Below, one piece after another: positions 33,079-43,078 of a stretch of DNA of 64,000 nucleotides (position 1 is the first letter of the stretch; the number at the start of each line of letters is the position of its first letter). Below the pieces are notes generated by a model that ran no database searches, had not been told where the DNA came from, and saw only the letters and a program-made list of their open reading frames with translations. The stretch spans positions 1 through 64,000 of the forward strand of contig NZ_LGDD01000328.1 in assembly GCF_001279695.1 (NCBI RefSeq), in the 5' to 3' direction. Origin of the DNA: Streptomyces sp. WM6378 (GTDB taxonomy: Bacteria > Actinomycetota > Actinomycetes > Streptomycetales > Streptomycetaceae). The position numbers and the translations under genes are program-made.

Positions 33079-34059
33079 TCAGCAGACTTCTTCTAGATCC
33101 CGCCACTCCCGGCTGTCCGGGTTGTCGGCCACCCAGCCGTCGAGGAGGCCCCGGACCAGACCGGCGGGGGCCGCGATGCCGCATTCGCGCTCCGGCACCC
33201 ACAGGTCGCCGGAGGTGCGGTGGCCGAGCGGGCCGGGGTGGCCGGGCTCGCTGTGATCGTGCGGGTCGAGGTGCTCGCCGTCGCCCTCGTCGCTGGGCAT
33301 CTGGGACTCGGAGCAGGCCCGGCACAGCAGGCGTACGGAGGAGGACCAGTCCTCGGCGGCGAAGCCGGCGTCGGCGGCGAGCCGCTCCAGGGCGTCCCGG
33401 TCGGCCTCGGTGGCCGCCTCCAGGAGGACCACCCAGGTCGGCACGGGCGAGGGCGCCCACAGCTCGATCTCGTCGAAGACCGGGAAGGACGGGCCGGCGG
33501 CGGTGGTGCGCTCGCCGTGCGGGACGCCGTCGTGCAGCACGACCTCGCCCCAGCGCCGCCCCGAGGACGGCAGCGGGATGGACAGGACCTCCATGCGGGC
33601 CGGGTCGAGCCGGCGGCCCCACACCACCTCGGCCTCGCCCTCGGGCGAGAGGCGGACGGCGGCACTGCCCAGCTCCATCCCGACGGGTTCGCCGCTGCCG
33701 GTGGCCTCGCCCGGCACCTTCAGGCCGTACGCCTGCCAGGCCCGGCGGGCCAGCGGCCAGTCCTGCAGGGCGGTGGCCGCGATGCCGACGTTCCACCAGT
33801 CGGGGGCGCCGGTCTCCTTGTCGAGCAGGGCGACGGCGCGCAGCCCGGCGGCCCGCGCCTGCTCCCAGTCGTGCCGGAACTTGTGCAGGAGCGCCAGGTT
33901 GAACCAGGACTCGGACAGCCACGGTTCCAGGTCCGCGGCGCGCGTGAGCAACGCCCCGGCGTCCTCGTACCGGCCGTCGCCGATCAGCGTGAACGCACGG
34001 TCTGTGGCCTGCCGCCACGAGGCGGAGGGCCGGTGCCGTCCCTTGCCGAAGATCCTCAC
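33079..34059 (-). CDS. Tetratricopeptide-repeat protein
   Basis: A 326-residue soluble protein. Residues about 15-110 contain two to three TPR-like helical pairs ([60 protein letters not shown]), which usually mediate protein contacts. The rest is not recognised; it contains [14 protein letters not shown] with two cysteines and a His/Asp-rich stretch [12 protein letters not shown] near residues 265-280 that could bind metal. The first residues [12 protein letters not shown] are basic. It lies upstream of def on the same strand. The function is unknown. Confidence 0.75.
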   Translation of the reverse strand: MRIFGKGRHRPSASWRQATDRAFTLIGDGRYEDAGALLTRAADLEPWLSESWFNLALLHKFRHDWEQARAAGLRAVALLDKETGAPDWWNVGIAATALQDWPLARRAWQAYGLKVPGEATGSGEPVGMELGSAAVRLSPEGEAEVVWGRRLDPARMEVLSIPLPSSGRRWGEVVLHDGVPHGERTTAAGPSFPVFDEIELWAPSPVPTWVVLLEAATEADRDALERLAADAGFAAEDWSSSVRLLCRACSESQMPSDEGDGEHLDPHDHSEPGHPGPLGHRTSGDLWVPERECGIAAPAGLVRGLLDGWVADNPDSREWRDLEEVC

Positions 34060-34176
34060 GATTCCCGCCTGCCCAGACCGGCCCCGACTACCGGGTCGGT
34101 CTTACGGTCTCCCAGTTTTCTGGGTTCTTTTCGCATCCAACCATGCCCAGCCGGAAGGCCGCTCATTACTCCTGGG

Positions 34177-35433
34177 TTACCCAGGCGGCACCCGGGTCAG
34201 ACAGCCTCGGGCGAGCACGCGTGCCAGGGATTCGACAACCTGGGGATGGTAGTCACGGCCGGTGCCGAGACGCAGCTGTTCGAGTGCGTTCAGCGACCGT
34301 CCGGGGCCCGAGGAGCCCTCCGCGAGATCGTCGTAGGCGTTGACCGCGCGGACGATCCTGGCGGGCAGCGGCTGCTCCCGGTACGGGTCGGCCTGGCGCT
34401 CGACGACGACCGCCACGTCGGCGGGCACCCCGGTCTGGCGCACGACCGCGCCGCCGAGCAGCGCGATGCGGCGCTGCTCGGCGGCGGGCAGCGTGGCGGT
34501 GGCCCCGGCGGGGACCGGGTCGAGCAGGGACAGCTGGCCGATGTCGTGCATGAGCGCCGCGTACTCCAGGACGGTCAGCTCGCTCTCCGAGAGCCCCAGC
34601 TCGCGCCCGACGGCCCGGCTGAGCTCGGCGACCCGGCGGGCGTGGCCCGCCTTGGTGTATCCGGCGATCTCGGTGGCGCGGGCCAGTGAGGTGATGGTCT
34701 GGCGGTACGTGGTGCGTACGGCCGCGTACCGCCGGAAGGCCAGCTGGGTGAGGAGCAGCGGCACGCAGAACACGGGCAGCGCCCACAGCCCGGCGACGGC
34801 GACCGCGAGCGCCATCACGGTGCCGGTGGCGCACACGGCGGACCCGATGCCGACGAGCCCGCGCAGTTCGTCGCGCAGGAGCGGCCCGAACGGGTACCGG
34901 GTGCGGGCGTGCAGCAGCAGGGCGGCGACCACCGCGTCGCACAGCGCGGTCAGCACGAGCAGCAGCAGGAGAACGAACGCGAAGTACGCTCCGTGCCCGA
35001 ACCAGGCGTCGAGGTGCCCCGAGTTGTAGAGCGGCTGAAAACAGACGGCGGCGAAGGCGACGGTGAGCACCCGCCGGGCCGCCTGGTCCAGGCTCGGCCC
35101 GCGCCCTACGGCCACATGCGGTACGGACCCGAGCAGCGCCGCGGCCACCACCACGGCGATCACCTGGAGCACCCCGTGCCGGGTGGCGTGCCCGGCGTTC
35201 TGCCCGAGCAGCGCGTAGGCCAGCGCCCCGGCCGAGGCGAGCGGCGCCGGGTCCCGCTCGCCGTCCCTGGCCCCCCACCGGGCCAGCTCCCCCAGGGCTA
35301 TGAGCGCGCCGAACGCGGCGGCGGTGCCGGGTTCGACGAGGCCGTCGTGCAGGGTCGACGCGAGCGCCCAGGCGGTGAGCAGCCCGGCGAGGGCGTAGGC
35401 GCCGAGCACGGGGGCGGTGGGCCGGGCGGCCAT
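34177..35433 (-). CDS. Membrane protein with degenerate HD-GYP-like domain
   Basis: A 418-residue protein. The N-terminal half (about residues 5-230) has six or more hydrophobic helices, and the C-terminal half resembles an HD-GYP phosphodiesterase. It keeps GHARRVAELSRAVG and the HD of ALMHDIGQLSLLDPV, but where active enzymes have HHE-x-DGSGYP it reads VVERQADPYREQPL. The GYP and second histidine pair are therefore lost, so cyclic-di-GMP hydrolysis is doubtful. It starts 1 base after the upstream HD-GYP gene stops, so the two are co-transcribed and may form a complex, with this one as a regulatory partner. ATG 35433 is the last plausible start before the first helix. Confidence 0.78.
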   Translation of the reverse strand: MAARPTAPVLGAYALAGLLTAWALASTLHDGLVEPGTAAAFGALIALGELARWGARDGERDPAPLASAGALAYALLGQNAGHATRHGVLQVIAVVVAAALLGSVPHVAVGRGPSLDQAARRVLTVAFAAVCFQPLYNSGHLDAWFGHGAYFAFVLLLLLVLTALCDAVVAALLLHARTRYPFGPLLRDELRGLVGIGSAVCATGTVMALAVAVAGLWALPVFCVPLLLTQLAFRRYAAVRTTYRQTITSLARATEIAGYTKAGHARRVAELSRAVGRELGLSESELTVLEYAALMHDIGQLSLLDPVPAGATATLPAAEQRRIALLGGAVVRQTGVPADVAVVVERQADPYREQPLPARIVRAVNAYDDLAEGSSGPGRSLNALEQLRLGTGRDYHPQVVESLARVLARGCLTRVPPG

Positions 35434-35434
35434 G

Positions 35435-36880
35435 TCAGGCGCCTTGGGCGTTCGAGGGGCGGGGGTCGGGGAGCGGCCCCGGTTCGGGGGCGGGCGCCCC
35501 GACCGGGGCGGCGGGCGTCCCCACCGGTCTGGACGGAGGCACGTTTCCGCGCGCCCCACCGGCCCCCGGCTCGTCCGCGGTGACCTCGACGTGCCACCCG
35601 TACCGGGACAGCGCCCGCACCAGGCCGCCGACCATCCGCGGGTCGAACTGCGCGCCCGCGCACCGCTCCAGCTCGGTGACGGCCGCCGCCACCGGTCTCG
35701 CCCGCCGGTAGGAGCGCGTGGACGTCATCGCGTCGAAGGCGTCGGCCACCGCCACCACGCGGGCCGCCTCGGGGATCTGGCCGCCGGCGAGCCCGTAGGG
35801 GTAGCCACTCCCGTCGAGCCGCTCGTGGTGGTGCAGGATCGCGGCGCGGGCCTCGCCGAGGAAGCCGATGCCGCGCACCATCTCGTGGCCGTACTCGGGG
35901 TGCAGTTCGATCACCGCCCGCTCCTCGGGGGTGAGCGGCCCGTCCTTGCGGAGCACCCGCGTCGGCACCCCGAGTTTGCCGACGTCGTGCAGGATCCCGG
36001 CGAACCGGATGACCTCCAGCCGGCCTTCCTCCATGCCGAGTTCGCGCGCGATCATCTCCGAGGCCCGGCCGACCCGTTCGCTGTGGCCGCGCGTGTACCT
36101 GTCCTTGATGTCGACGGCCTGGACGAGGGCGCGGATGGTGGCCTGGTGAGCCGCGCGCTCGCGCTGGTACTGGGCGAAGACCCAGCACGAGATGTACATC
36201 GGGAGCAGCACGAACAGCGCGGCGGGCGGTCCGAACCGGCTGCGCCACAGCACGGCCATCATCAGCCCCGCGAGGCCGTGCACACAGTGCGGGGCGAGCG
36301 AGCGCAGCAGGAGCCCGCGCCAGGCGGTGCGGGGCGGGCGCCGTTCGGCGGTGGCCAGGATGAGGCCGTCGAGCGCGGTCAGGACCAGGCAGAAGACCAG
36401 GGCGGTGGCTCCGGCCGGCAGCAGCGCGTACGGGAAGTCGGGGGCACCGGCGCCCCGCCCGCCCAGCGCCTCGCGCCCGCCGAACAGCACATGGACGCCG
36501 GCCGCGGCCGACGCCGCGATCGCGAGCTGCGCGGCCCGCCAGATCCGCCGCACCTGGCGCGGCTCTTCCTCGACGTACGCGATGAGCGCGCCCGGCACCG
36601 CGACAAGGGCGGCGGCGGCCGGCGGGAGCAGGAAGGCGGCGGCGAGCAGCACCGGGAAGAACGAGCCGGAGGCGATCGGCACGCTCACCCGGCCGGCGAG
36701 GACCGGGCAGCGCGGCGGCCATTCGCACAGCGCGTACAGGCCCGCGAGGAGCGCCACGGCCGCCCAGGGCACGCCGGGGCGCAGCACGGGCAGCGCGCAT
36801 GCCACCGCGCCCACTACGGCGCCCAGGACGGCGATGCGCGCCCCCGCCGGAATGTCCCGCAGTCCCCGCGGCTCCGCCAT
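35435..36880 (-). CDS. Membrane-anchored HD-GYP domain phosphodiesterase-like protein
   Basis: A 481-residue protein with about seven membrane helices in residues 15-235 and an HD-GYP domain at about 245-425. Catalytic motifs are complete: GHSERVGRASEMIARELG, GILHDVGKLGVP, HPEYGHEMV and HHHERLDGSGYPYGL. Such domains hydrolyse cyclic-di-GMP or related dinucleotides. The last 60 residues are a proline/glycine/alanine-rich tail. ATG 36880 follows GGGGAGG; a GTG at 36889 is possible. It forms an operon with the degenerate HD protein. Whether the substrate is c-di-GMP or another nucleotide is open. Confidence 0.85.
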   Translation of the reverse strand: MAEPRGLRDIPAGARIAVLGAVVGAVACALPVLRPGVPWAAVALLAGLYALCEWPPRCPVLAGRVSVPIASGSFFPVLLAAAFLLPPAAAALVAVPGALIAYVEEEPRQVRRIWRAAQLAIAASAAAGVHVLFGGREALGGRGAGAPDFPYALLPAGATALVFCLVLTALDGLILATAERRPPRTAWRGLLLRSLAPHCVHGLAGLMMAVLWRSRFGPPAALFVLLPMYISCWVFAQYQRERAAHQATIRALVQAVDIKDRYTRGHSERVGRASEMIARELGMEEGRLEVIRFAGILHDVGKLGVPTRVLRKDGPLTPEERAVIELHPEYGHEMVRGIGFLGEARAAILHHHERLDGSGYPYGLAGGQIPEAARVVAVADAFDAMTSTRSYRRARPVAAAVTELERCAGAQFDPRMVGGLVRALSRYGWHVEVTADEPGAGGARGNVPPSRPVGTPAAPVGAPAPEPGPLPDPRPSNAQGA

Positions 36881-37047
36881 GGCCCCCACCTCCCCATCCG
36901 CCCGGGCAGCCCGTTGCGTACAGCTTGGCGAGGATAGGCCCGTGTGCCGTGGCGGTCAGGCGCATGGTCGGAATAGGGCGTTTCGAGCCGCCCGGATTAG
37001 CACCTTCGGGTGACGCCGGGCGCCCCACGGGCGGCCAGACACAGCGG

Positions 37048-37076
37048 AGCGGCCACGACGCATGGTCGTGGCCGCT
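37048..37076 (-). terminator. Terminator after sigR-rsrA
   Basis: AGCGGCCACGAC (37048-37059) pairs with GTCGTGGCCGCT (37065-37076), a 12-base-pair stem with a 5-base loop, 48 bases beyond the rsrA stop. Confidence 0.75.
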
Positions 37077-37123
37077 CTCAACTGCCCTGCCGCGGGCGGC
37101 AGTTCACTTCTGGATCAGCCGGG

Positions 37124-37438
37124 TCACTCGGGCCGGAGCGTCGGCACCTCTCCGGTGACGACGTCCTGTTCGGGCACCGCCTGGCCGGAGCGGATCAGGT
37201 CGATGCGGCCCATCACCTTGGAGCGCAGGTCGCTCGGCACGTCGTCCGAGCCGCAGCAGCGCTTCACCAGCTTCTTCACGGCCTGCTCAAGGCCGTACTT
37301 CTCCAGGCACGGCGAGCACTCCTCGAAGTGCACCTCGAACTTGTTGCAGTCCGTAGGGGGCATCTCGTGGTCCAGGAACTCGTAGAGATGGTCCAGGACC
37401 TCAGAGCAGTCCGTCTCGTGCGGCTCTCCGCAGCTCAT
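37124..37438 (-). CDS. rsrA: Redox-sensing zinc anti-sigma factor RsrA
   Basis: A 104-residue ZAS-family anti-sigma factor that binds SigR when reduced and zinc-loaded, and lets it go when disulfides form. The zinc motif is His37-x3-Cys41-x2-Cys44 (HFEECSPC) with Cys11. Other cysteines are Cys3, Cys31, Cys61 and Cys62. This pattern agrees with S. coelicolor RsrA as I remember it. The start ATG overlaps the sigR stop (ATGA), so the two are made together. Confidence 0.94.
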   Translation of the reverse strand: MSCGEPHETDCSEVLDHLYEFLDHEMPPTDCNKFEVHFEECSPCLEKYGLEQAVKKLVKRCCGSDDVPSDLRSKVMGRIDLIRSGQAVPEQDVVTGEVPTLRPE

Positions 37439-38244
37439 GAGCCCGAGCCTTTCGCTTCGTCCGACTCTCCGGCGCCGGCCGGGACGAGCCCGCGGTCACG
37501 GGCGTAGTCCTCCAGCATTCCGCGCAGTTGGCGGCGGCCCCGGTGCAGCCGGGACATCACCGTACCGATGGGTGTACCCATGATGTCCGCGATCTCCTTG
37601 TACGCAAAGCCCTCTACGTCCGCGAGATACACGGCGATGCGGAACTCTTCGGGAATGGCCTGAAGGGCCGACTTCACGTCCGAGTCGGGCAGGTGGTCGA
37701 GCGCCTGCGACTCGGCGGAGCGCAGGCCCGTCGACATGTGCGACTCGGCGCGCGCGAGCTGCCAGTCCTCGATCTCCTCGGCGGCGCTGCGCTGGGGTTC
37801 GCGCTGCTTCTTCCGGTAGGAGTTGATGAAGGTGTTGGTGAGAATCCGGTAGAGCCAAGCCTTCAGGTTGGTGCCCTCGCGGAACTGGTGGAAGGACCCG
37901 TACGCCTTGGCATACGTCTCCTGGACCAGGTCTTCCGCATCGGCCGGATTGCGCGTCATGCGCAGTGCGGCCGAGTACATCTGGTCGAGGTAGCCGAGGG
38001 CATCCCGCTCGAAGCGCGCATTGCGCTCGGCGGTGGTCTCTTCCACGTGGCCGTCGTCGGTCCCTGTGACCGGACCCACCTCCTCGAACGGTGTGCTGAG
38101 CCCGAATGCGGACCCACTCGAATCGGAGGATAGACGACGATCCGCTCCGCCCGCCGCTCGAATAGGAGCGGTCCTGGCCGCGGAAAGCACCGTCCACTCC
38201 AGGTCAGAGGCGGCCTTGCGGCTCGGGCAGATGGTCGAACCCAT
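37435..38244 (-). CDS. sigR: Thiol-stress ECF sigma factor SigR (long isoform start)
   Basis: An ECF sigma factor for disulfide stress; targets include thioredoxin and mycothiol genes. The conserved core starts about 115 residues before the [14 protein letters not shown] segment: region 2 has [20 protein letters not shown], and region 4 has [20 protein letters not shown]. From ATG 38244 it is 269 residues. The core start usually drawn is GTG 38079 (214 residues), but its GAGGAG abuts the codon. The stretch between the two is exactly 55 codons. That equals the extension of the unstable SigR-prime isoform described in S. coelicolor, made from the SigR-dependent transcript. ATG 38244 has a GAGGGAG site. 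An ATG at 38367 is too early, since it lies upstream of the promoter. Confidence 0.92.
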   Translation of the reverse strand: MGSTICPSRKAASDLEWTVLSAARTAPIRAAGGADRRLSSDSSGSAFGLSTPFEEVGPVTGTDDGHVEETTAERNARFERDALGYLDQMYSAALRMTRNPADAEDLVQETYAKAYGSFHQFREGTNLKAWLYRILTNTFINSYRKKQREPQRSAAEEIEDWQLARAESHMSTGLRSAESQALDHLPDSDVKSALQAIPEEFRIAVYLADVEGFAYKEIADIMGTPIGTVMSRLHRGRRQLRGMLEDYARDRGLVPAGAGESDEAKGSGS

Positions 38245-38295
38245 GCGACGGACTCCCTCTCCACAGCTGGTCTGCATATCCCTTACGTCGGCCAT

Positions 38296-38321
38296 AACAG
38301 TGGGCCCGCATTCCGCATTCC
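38296..38321 (-). promoter_or_regulatory. SigR-dependent promoter of sigR-rsrA
   Basis: Read leftward: GGAAT (38321-38317), exactly 18 bases, GTT (38298-38296). This is the SigR consensus GGAAT-N18-GTT without mismatch. Start of transcription near 38289 would leave about 45 bases before ATG 38244, so this transcript can make the long isoform. Confidence 0.85.
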
Positions 38322-38338
38322 CGGCGGCATTCCCGGCG

Positions 38339-38974
38339 TCAGATCTCCAGCGCGCCGAGCCATTCACCGACGGCCGCGGTGATCACGTCCAATGCCTCCT
38401 GCTGGGTGAGGGAGGCCCGCTTCGGGACCGCGAACCCGTGGTCGCCGAACGGCACTTCCACGAGCCCGTACGTCCCTTCGGGGAATTCGGCGGGCTTCCC
38501 GAAGGGGTCGTTCCCGCCCTGCACCACGAGGGTGGGCACGCCCGCCCCGAGCAGCTCCGGCGCCCTCGACTTCTCCGGCCTGCCCGGCGGGTGCAGCGGG
38601 AAGCTCAGGGCGAGGACCCCGGCCGCGCCGAGCTCCGTCGCCGTGCGGCAGGCGACCCGGGCCCCGGCGCTGCGGCCGCCCGCGACGACGGGCAGCCCCT
38701 TCTTCGCCACGGCCGGCCACAGGTCGCGCCACCCCGTGTCCAGCGTCTTCGGCGCCGGTGCCACCTTCTTGCCGGCCACCCGCCAGGGCTGCTCCACCAG
38801 GGCCACGCTCACTCCGAGCGGCGGCAGCGCCCCGGCCAGCGCCTGAAGGTCCCGGGCCTCGATCCCGCCGCCCGCCCCATGGCTCACGGCCAGCACGAGG
38901 CGGGCCTTCCTGGCGGTGTGCCAGGTGATGCGCGCCTCGCCGGCGCCGGTCTGGATGATCTCGCTGTCGCTCAC
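38339..38974 (-). CDS. Alpha/beta-hydrolase fold protein
   Basis: A 211-residue small alpha/beta hydrolase of the KANL3/Tex30 or dienelactone-hydrolase-like type. The oxyanion region is [11 protein letters not shown] near residue 30. The nucleophile elbow is [10 protein letters not shown] (Ser near 102), the acid is in [10 protein letters not shown], and the His is in PFGDHGF. No signal peptide is present. It lies between the YedK gene (upstream, same strand) and sigR. The sigR promoter falls in the short gap after its stop. Its substrate is unknown. Confidence 0.78.
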   Translation of the reverse strand: MSDSEIIQTGAGEARITWHTARKARLVLAVSHGAGGGIEARDLQALAGALPPLGVSVALVEQPWRVAGKKVAPAPKTLDTGWRDLWPAVAKKGLPVVAGGRSAGARVACRTATELGAAGVLALSFPLHPPGRPEKSRAPELLGAGVPTLVVQGGNDPFGKPAEFPEGTYGLVEVPFGDHGFAVPKRASLTQQEALDVITAAVGEWLGALEI

Positions 38975-39032
38975 CGGGCCATCCTGCCGCCGGGCAGGGC
39001 GGGGAGGGCGAACGACATGGGCGAGGTCACCG

Positions 39033-39848
39033 TCAGAACAGCGTGCCCTCCTCGGGCCCCTCCAGCTCCGTCAGAAGCTCCGGCCCGTTGTTGCGAACGT
39101 TGCTCACCGCCGTCGATACGGGATACGCCCGCATCAGCCCGCCCGGCGGCGGCGCAAGCAGGTCCCGCAGCGACTCGGTGTCCGTGTGGGCCGGGTCGAG
39201 CCATGCGCCCCACCGGTCCGGCAGCAGCATCAGCGGCATGCGGGGATGGATGTCCGCGAGCGAGCCTGGGCCCTCCGCCGGGGCCACGCCCAGCGGGCCC
39301 GTCTCGGCCTCGGTGGTGACCACCGAGCAGGTCACCCACCAGGCCGAGGGGTGGTCGTCGGGCAGCGTGCGGTCGCGCCAGAACTCGTACAGGCCGGCCA
39401 TCGCGAAGACCGAGCCGTCCGCCGGGGTCACGAAGTACGGCTGCTTGCGCGGCCGCTTCTTCCTGCCCTCGACCTCCAGCTCGCGCTCGCCGGCGCCGGT
39501 GACCCACTCGTAGTAGCCGTCCGCCGGGATGATGCAGCGGCGGGCGGCGAACGCCTTCTTGAAGGAGGGCTTCTCGTGGATCGTCTCGGCGCGCGCGTTG
39601 ATCATCCGGGCGGCGCCCTCGGGCGATTTCGCCCAGGAGGGGACGAGTCCCCACTTCAACTTGCGCAGCTGCCGAACCGGACGCGGGGAGTCGGCGTCTT
39701 TAAGAGGGCGCTCCAGGACGACGTAGACCTCTTTGGTCGGCGCCACGTTCCAGTCGGGCTCCGGAGCCTCCGCCGGATCCCACTTCTCTATCTCAAAGAC
39801 TCCTGCGAGATCCTCGGGCCTGCGACTCGCTGCATACCTACCGCACAT
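39033..39848 (-). CDS. SOS-response-associated peptidase (YedK/HMCES family)
   Basis: A 271-residue SRAP-domain protein. The family crosslinks its own Cys2 to abasic sites in single-stranded DNA and shields them during replication. Start ATG 39848 is chosen because it places Cys immediately after Met (MCGRYAAS), which is essential; an in-frame ATG at 39881 would bury it. Further motifs are LKWGLVPSWAK, MINARAETI, RRCIIPADGYYEW and IHPRMPLML with the catalytic His. It is slightly longer than E. coli YedK owing to a basic insertion RKKRPRKQP near residue 150. No LexA box was recognised in the 50-base gap to the divergent peptidase gene. Confidence 0.9.
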   Translation of the reverse strand: MCGRYAASRRPEDLAGVFEIEKWDPAEAPEPDWNVAPTKEVYVVLERPLKDADSPRPVRQLRKLKWGLVPSWAKSPEGAARMINARAETIHEKPSFKKAFAARRCIIPADGYYEWVTGAGERELEVEGRKKRPRKQPYFVTPADGSVFAMAGLYEFWRDRTLPDDHPSAWWVTCSVVTTEAETGPLGVAPAEGPGSLADIHPRMPLMLLPDRWGAWLDPAHTDTESLRDLLAPPPGGLMRAYPVSTAVSNVRNNGPELLTELEGPEEGTLF

Positions 39849-39898
39849 AGGTGCCACACTGCCACGGCGCCCGTACCCCATGAGGAGCCGTCCCAGAA

Positions 39899-40600
39899 AT
39901 GTCCGCGCTTGAAGACTTCCAGCTCTTCGGCACCCAGAGCGCGCCAGCCCAGTGGCTGGTCGTCGCGACGGGCATAGCCGCGCTCGCCGTCGTCGTCCCG
40001 CACAGCCTCTGGCGCCTCTCGCGCAACGCCATCACCATCGCCCACGAGGGCGGCCACGGCCTGGTCGCACTGCTCACCGGCCGCCGCCTCGACGGCATCC
40101 GGCTGCACTCCGACACCAGCGGCCTGACCGTGAGCCGGGGCAAGCCGCACGGCCCCGGCATGATCCTCACGGCCGCCGCCGGATACACCGCTCCCCCTCT
40201 GCTCGGCCTCGGCGGCGCCTGGCTCCTCGCCGCCCACCACGTCACGCTCTTCCTGTGGCTGGCCACGGCCCTGCTGGTCGCCATGCTGGTGATGATCCGC
40301 AACGCGTACGGCGTCCTCACGGTCGTGGTGACCGGCGCCGCCTTCCTGCTCGTCTCCTGGCTGACCAGCCCGGACGTCCAGTCGGCTTTCGCGTACACGG
40401 CCGTGTGGTTCCTGCTGCTCGGCGGCGTGCGCCCCGCGTTCGAGCTGCAGAGCAAGCGCCGCCGCCACAACGACGGCGACTCGGACGCCGACCAGCTCGC
40501 CCGGCTCACCCACGTACCACCGGCGCTCTGGCTCTTCCTCTTCCACGCCGTTTCTGTCTGCTCCCTGATCGGCGGCGGCCGCTGGCTGCTCGGCCTCTAG
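39899..40600 (+). CDS. M50B-type membrane metallopeptidase-like protein
   Basis: A 233-residue membrane protein with about six hydrophobic segments. A HEGGH zinc motif (residues 49-53, in [18 protein letters not shown]) lies in the first core helix, as in site-2-type and M50B peptidases. A second-ligand region is not obvious; [13 protein letters not shown] is the nearest acidic candidate. It is divergent from the YedK gene and stops 26 bases before aroA. The substrate is unknown. Confidence 0.78.
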   Translation: MSALEDFQLFGTQSAPAQWLVVATGIAALAVVVPHSLWRLSRNAITIAHEGGHGLVALLTGRRLDGIRLHSDTSGLTVSRGKPHGPGMILTAAAGYTAPPLLGLGGAWLLAAHHVTLFLWLATALLVAMLVMIRNAYGVLTVVVTGAAFLLVSWLTSPDVQSAFAYTAVWFLLLGGVRPAFELQSKRRRHNDGDSDADQLARLTHVPPALWLFLFHAVSVCSLIGGGRWLLGL

Positions 40601-40626
40601 GTGGCGGCCCCACTAAAGTGAGGGCC

Positions 40627-41952
40627 ATGACCGAAACGCCCGTGCACCCCGCCCTCTGGCCCGCCCCCCTCGCGAGCGGAGCCGTCGACGCGACGGTCAC
40701 CGTGCCCGGATCGAAATCGGTCACCAATCGCGGGCTCGTCCTGGCGGCGCTCGCCGCCGAGCCCGGCTGGCTGCGCCGCCCCCTGCGCTCGCGCGACACC
40801 CTGCTGATGGCGGAGGCCCTGCGCACCCTGGGCGTCGGCATCGAGGAGGGCGTGGGTCCGGACGGCTCGGGCGAGGCCTGGCGAGTGATCCCGGCCGGTC
40901 TGCACGGCCCGGCCACGGTCGACGTCGGCAACGCCGGTACGGTCATGCGCTTCCTGCCCCCGGTCGCGGCCCTGGCCGACGGCCCGGTCCGCTTCGACGG
41001 CGACCCGCGTTCCTACGAGCGCCCGCTCGGCGGCGTGATCAACGGCCTGCGCGCACTGGGCGCCCGCATCGACGACGACAACCGCGGCGCGCTCCCGATG
41101 ACCGTGCACGGCGCGGGCGCCCTCGAAGGCGGCCGGGTGGAGATCGACGCCTCCTCCAGCTCCCAGTTCGTCTCGGCCCTGCTGCTCTCGGCCCCCCGGT
41201 TCAACCAGGGCGTCGAGGTGCGGCACGTGGGCTCCGCGCTGCCGTCCATGCCGCACATCCGGATGACGGTCGACATGCTGCGCTGCGTGGGCGCCCAGGT
41301 CGACGAGCCGGAGACGGGCGGCGAGCCGAACGTGTGGCGGGTCTCGCACTCGGCACTGCTCGGCCGCGACCTGACCGTCGAGCCGGATCTGTCCAACGCC
41401 CAGCCGTTCCTGGCGGCCGCCCTCATCACGGGCGGCACGGTCGTCATCCCCGACTGGCCGGTCCGCACCACCCAGCCCGGCGACCAGCTGCGGCAGATCT
41501 TCACGGAGATGGGCGGCACCTGCCAACTGACCGACCGCGGGCTCGTGTTCAACGGCTCCGGCCGCATCCACGGCATCGACGTGGACCTGAGCGAGGTCGG
41601 CGAGCTGACCCCCGGCATCGCGGCCGTCGCGGCGCTCGCCGACTCCCCGTCCACGCTGCGCGGCGTCGCGCACCTGCGGCTGCACGAGACGGACCGCCTG
41701 GCCGCGCTCACCAAGGAGATCAACGAGCTCGGCGGCGACGTCACGGAGACCGCCGACGGCCTGCACATCCGCCCGCGCCCGCTGCACGGCGGCGTCTTCC
41801 ACACCTACGACGACCACCGGATGGCCACCGCCGGCGCGATCATCGGCCTCGCCGTGGACGGCGTGCGGATCGAGAACGTGGCGACGACGGCCAAGACGCT
41901 GCCCGACTTCCCGGACATGTGGAGTTCGATGCTGGCAGGGTCCGGAAGCTGA
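40627..41952 (+). CDS. aroA: 3-phosphoshikimate 1-carboxyvinyltransferase (EPSP synthase)
   Basis: A 441-residue EPSP synthase, the sixth shikimate-pathway step, joining shikimate-3-phosphate and phosphoenolpyruvate. Key motifs are [18 protein letters not shown] near residues 23-40, [15 protein letters not shown] near 100, [13 protein letters not shown] and the C-terminal HETDRLAAL and [11 protein letters not shown]. Length is normal. The PEP-site glycine of NAGTVMRF is in the common class I form. It follows the M50 gene by 26 bases and precedes rsgA by 14, so these may share a transcript. Confidence 0.95.
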   Translation: MTETPVHPALWPAPLASGAVDATVTVPGSKSVTNRGLVLAALAAEPGWLRRPLRSRDTLLMAEALRTLGVGIEEGVGPDGSGEAWRVIPAGLHGPATVDVGNAGTVMRFLPPVAALADGPVRFDGDPRSYERPLGGVINGLRALGARIDDDNRGALPMTVHGAGALEGGRVEIDASSSSQFVSALLLSAPRFNQGVEVRHVGSALPSMPHIRMTVDMLRCVGAQVDEPETGGEPNVWRVSHSALLGRDLTVEPDLSNAQPFLAAALITGGTVVIPDWPVRTTQPGDQLRQIFTEMGGTCQLTDRGLVFNGSGRIHGIDVDLSEVGELTPGIAAVAALADSPSTLRGVAHLRLHETDRLAALTKEINELGGDVTETADGLHIRPRPLHGGVFHTYDDHRMATAGAIIGLAVDGVRIENVATTAKTLPDFPDMWSSMLAGSGS

Positions 41953-41966
41953 GCGGGGCTTAGATC

Positions 41967-42980
41967 ATGCGCCGCTACGGCAAGAACCCCGACGAGGACG
42001 ACATCCGCGTCCGCCCCAACCCCAAGGGCAACCGCCCCCGCACCAGCATCCGCCCCAAGCACGAGGACGCCGCCGAAGGCATGGTCCTCACGGTCGACCG
42101 GGGCCGCCTCACCTGCCTGGTCGGGGATCGCACGATCCACGCCATGAAGGCCCGCGAACTGGGCCGCAAGGCGGCCGTGGTGGGCGACCGGGTCGACATC
42201 GTGGGCGACCTGTCCGGCAAGAAGGACACGCTCGCGCGGATCGTACGGATCGGCAAGCGCAGCTCGGTCCTGCGGCGCACGGCCGACGACGACGACCCGT
42301 ACGAGCGCGTGGTCGTCGCCAACGCCGACCAGCTCGCCATCGTCACCGCCCTCGCCGACCCCGAGCCGCGGCCCCGCCTCATCGACCGCTGCCTGGTGGC
42401 GGCGTACGACGGTGGCCTGGAACCGCTCCTGGTCCTGACGAAGTCGGACCTCGCCCCGGCCAACGAACTCCTGGAGATGTACGGCGCGTTGGGCGTCCCG
42501 TTCGTGGTCACCTCGCGCGAGGAGCTGTACGAGGGCAACGCGGCGGACCGGGTGCGCGAGCAACTGCACGGCCGGGTCACCGCGTTCGTCGGCCACTCCG
42601 GCGTCGGCAAGACGACCCTGGTCAACGCGCTGGTCCCGGAGGCCCAGCGGCGTATCACCGGGCATGTGAACGCGGTCACCGGACGCGGCCGCCACACCAC
42701 CACCTCGGCGCTCGCGCTGCCTCTGGACAGCGCGGACGGCGGCTGGGTCATCGACACCCCGGGCGTACGGTCCTTCGGCCTTCACCACGTCGACCCGTCA
42801 AGGGTGATTCTGGCCTTCCCCGATCTCGTACCGGGCACCGAGAACTGCCCGCGCGCGTGCAGCCACGACGAGGCGGAGTGCGCGCTGGACCAGTGGGTGG
42901 CGGACGGGCACGCCGATCCGGCCCGGCTCTACTCGTTGCGCCGACTGCTCGCGACGAGGGAGCGACGCGAGGGCGACTGA
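41967..42980 (+). CDS. rsgA: Ribosome small-subunit-dependent GTPase RsgA
   Basis: A 337-residue circularly permuted GTPase that helps mature the 30S subunit. An OB-fold domain comes first (about residues 25-85, GMVLTVDRGRLTCLVGDRTI). The G-motifs appear in permuted order: TKSD (G4), the P-loop GHSGVGKTTL near residue 210, then DTPGVRSFGL (G3). The C-terminal zinc knot is CPRACSHDEAEC. The basic N-terminus MRRYGKNPDEDDIRVRPN is typical of actinobacteria. It starts 14 bases after aroA. Confidence 0.93.
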   Translation: MRRYGKNPDEDDIRVRPNPKGNRPRTSIRPKHEDAAEGMVLTVDRGRLTCLVGDRTIHAMKARELGRKAAVVGDRVDIVGDLSGKKDTLARIVRIGKRSSVLRRTADDDDPYERVVVANADQLAIVTALADPEPRPRLIDRCLVAAYDGGLEPLLVLTKSDLAPANELLEMYGALGVPFVVTSREELYEGNAADRVREQLHGRVTAFVGHSGVGKTTLVNALVPEAQRRITGHVNAVTGRGRHTTTSALALPLDSADGGWVIDTPGVRSFGLHHVDPSRVILAFPDLVPGTENCPRACSHDEAECALDQWVADGHADPARLYSLRRLLATRERREGD

Positions 42981-43078
42981 CCTGTTTCCACGGGCGTGTG
43001 CATGCCCTCCGTTGCATAATCGCACCAAGTGTTGACCATGCAGTCAGCGACGACGATGCGTTGTGGGAGGCCCTGGAC

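Noticed and set aside
43000..43078. Possible guanidine riboswitch before the SMR gene
   Set aside because: No paired ACGR hairpin loops or other guanidine-binding core was visible.
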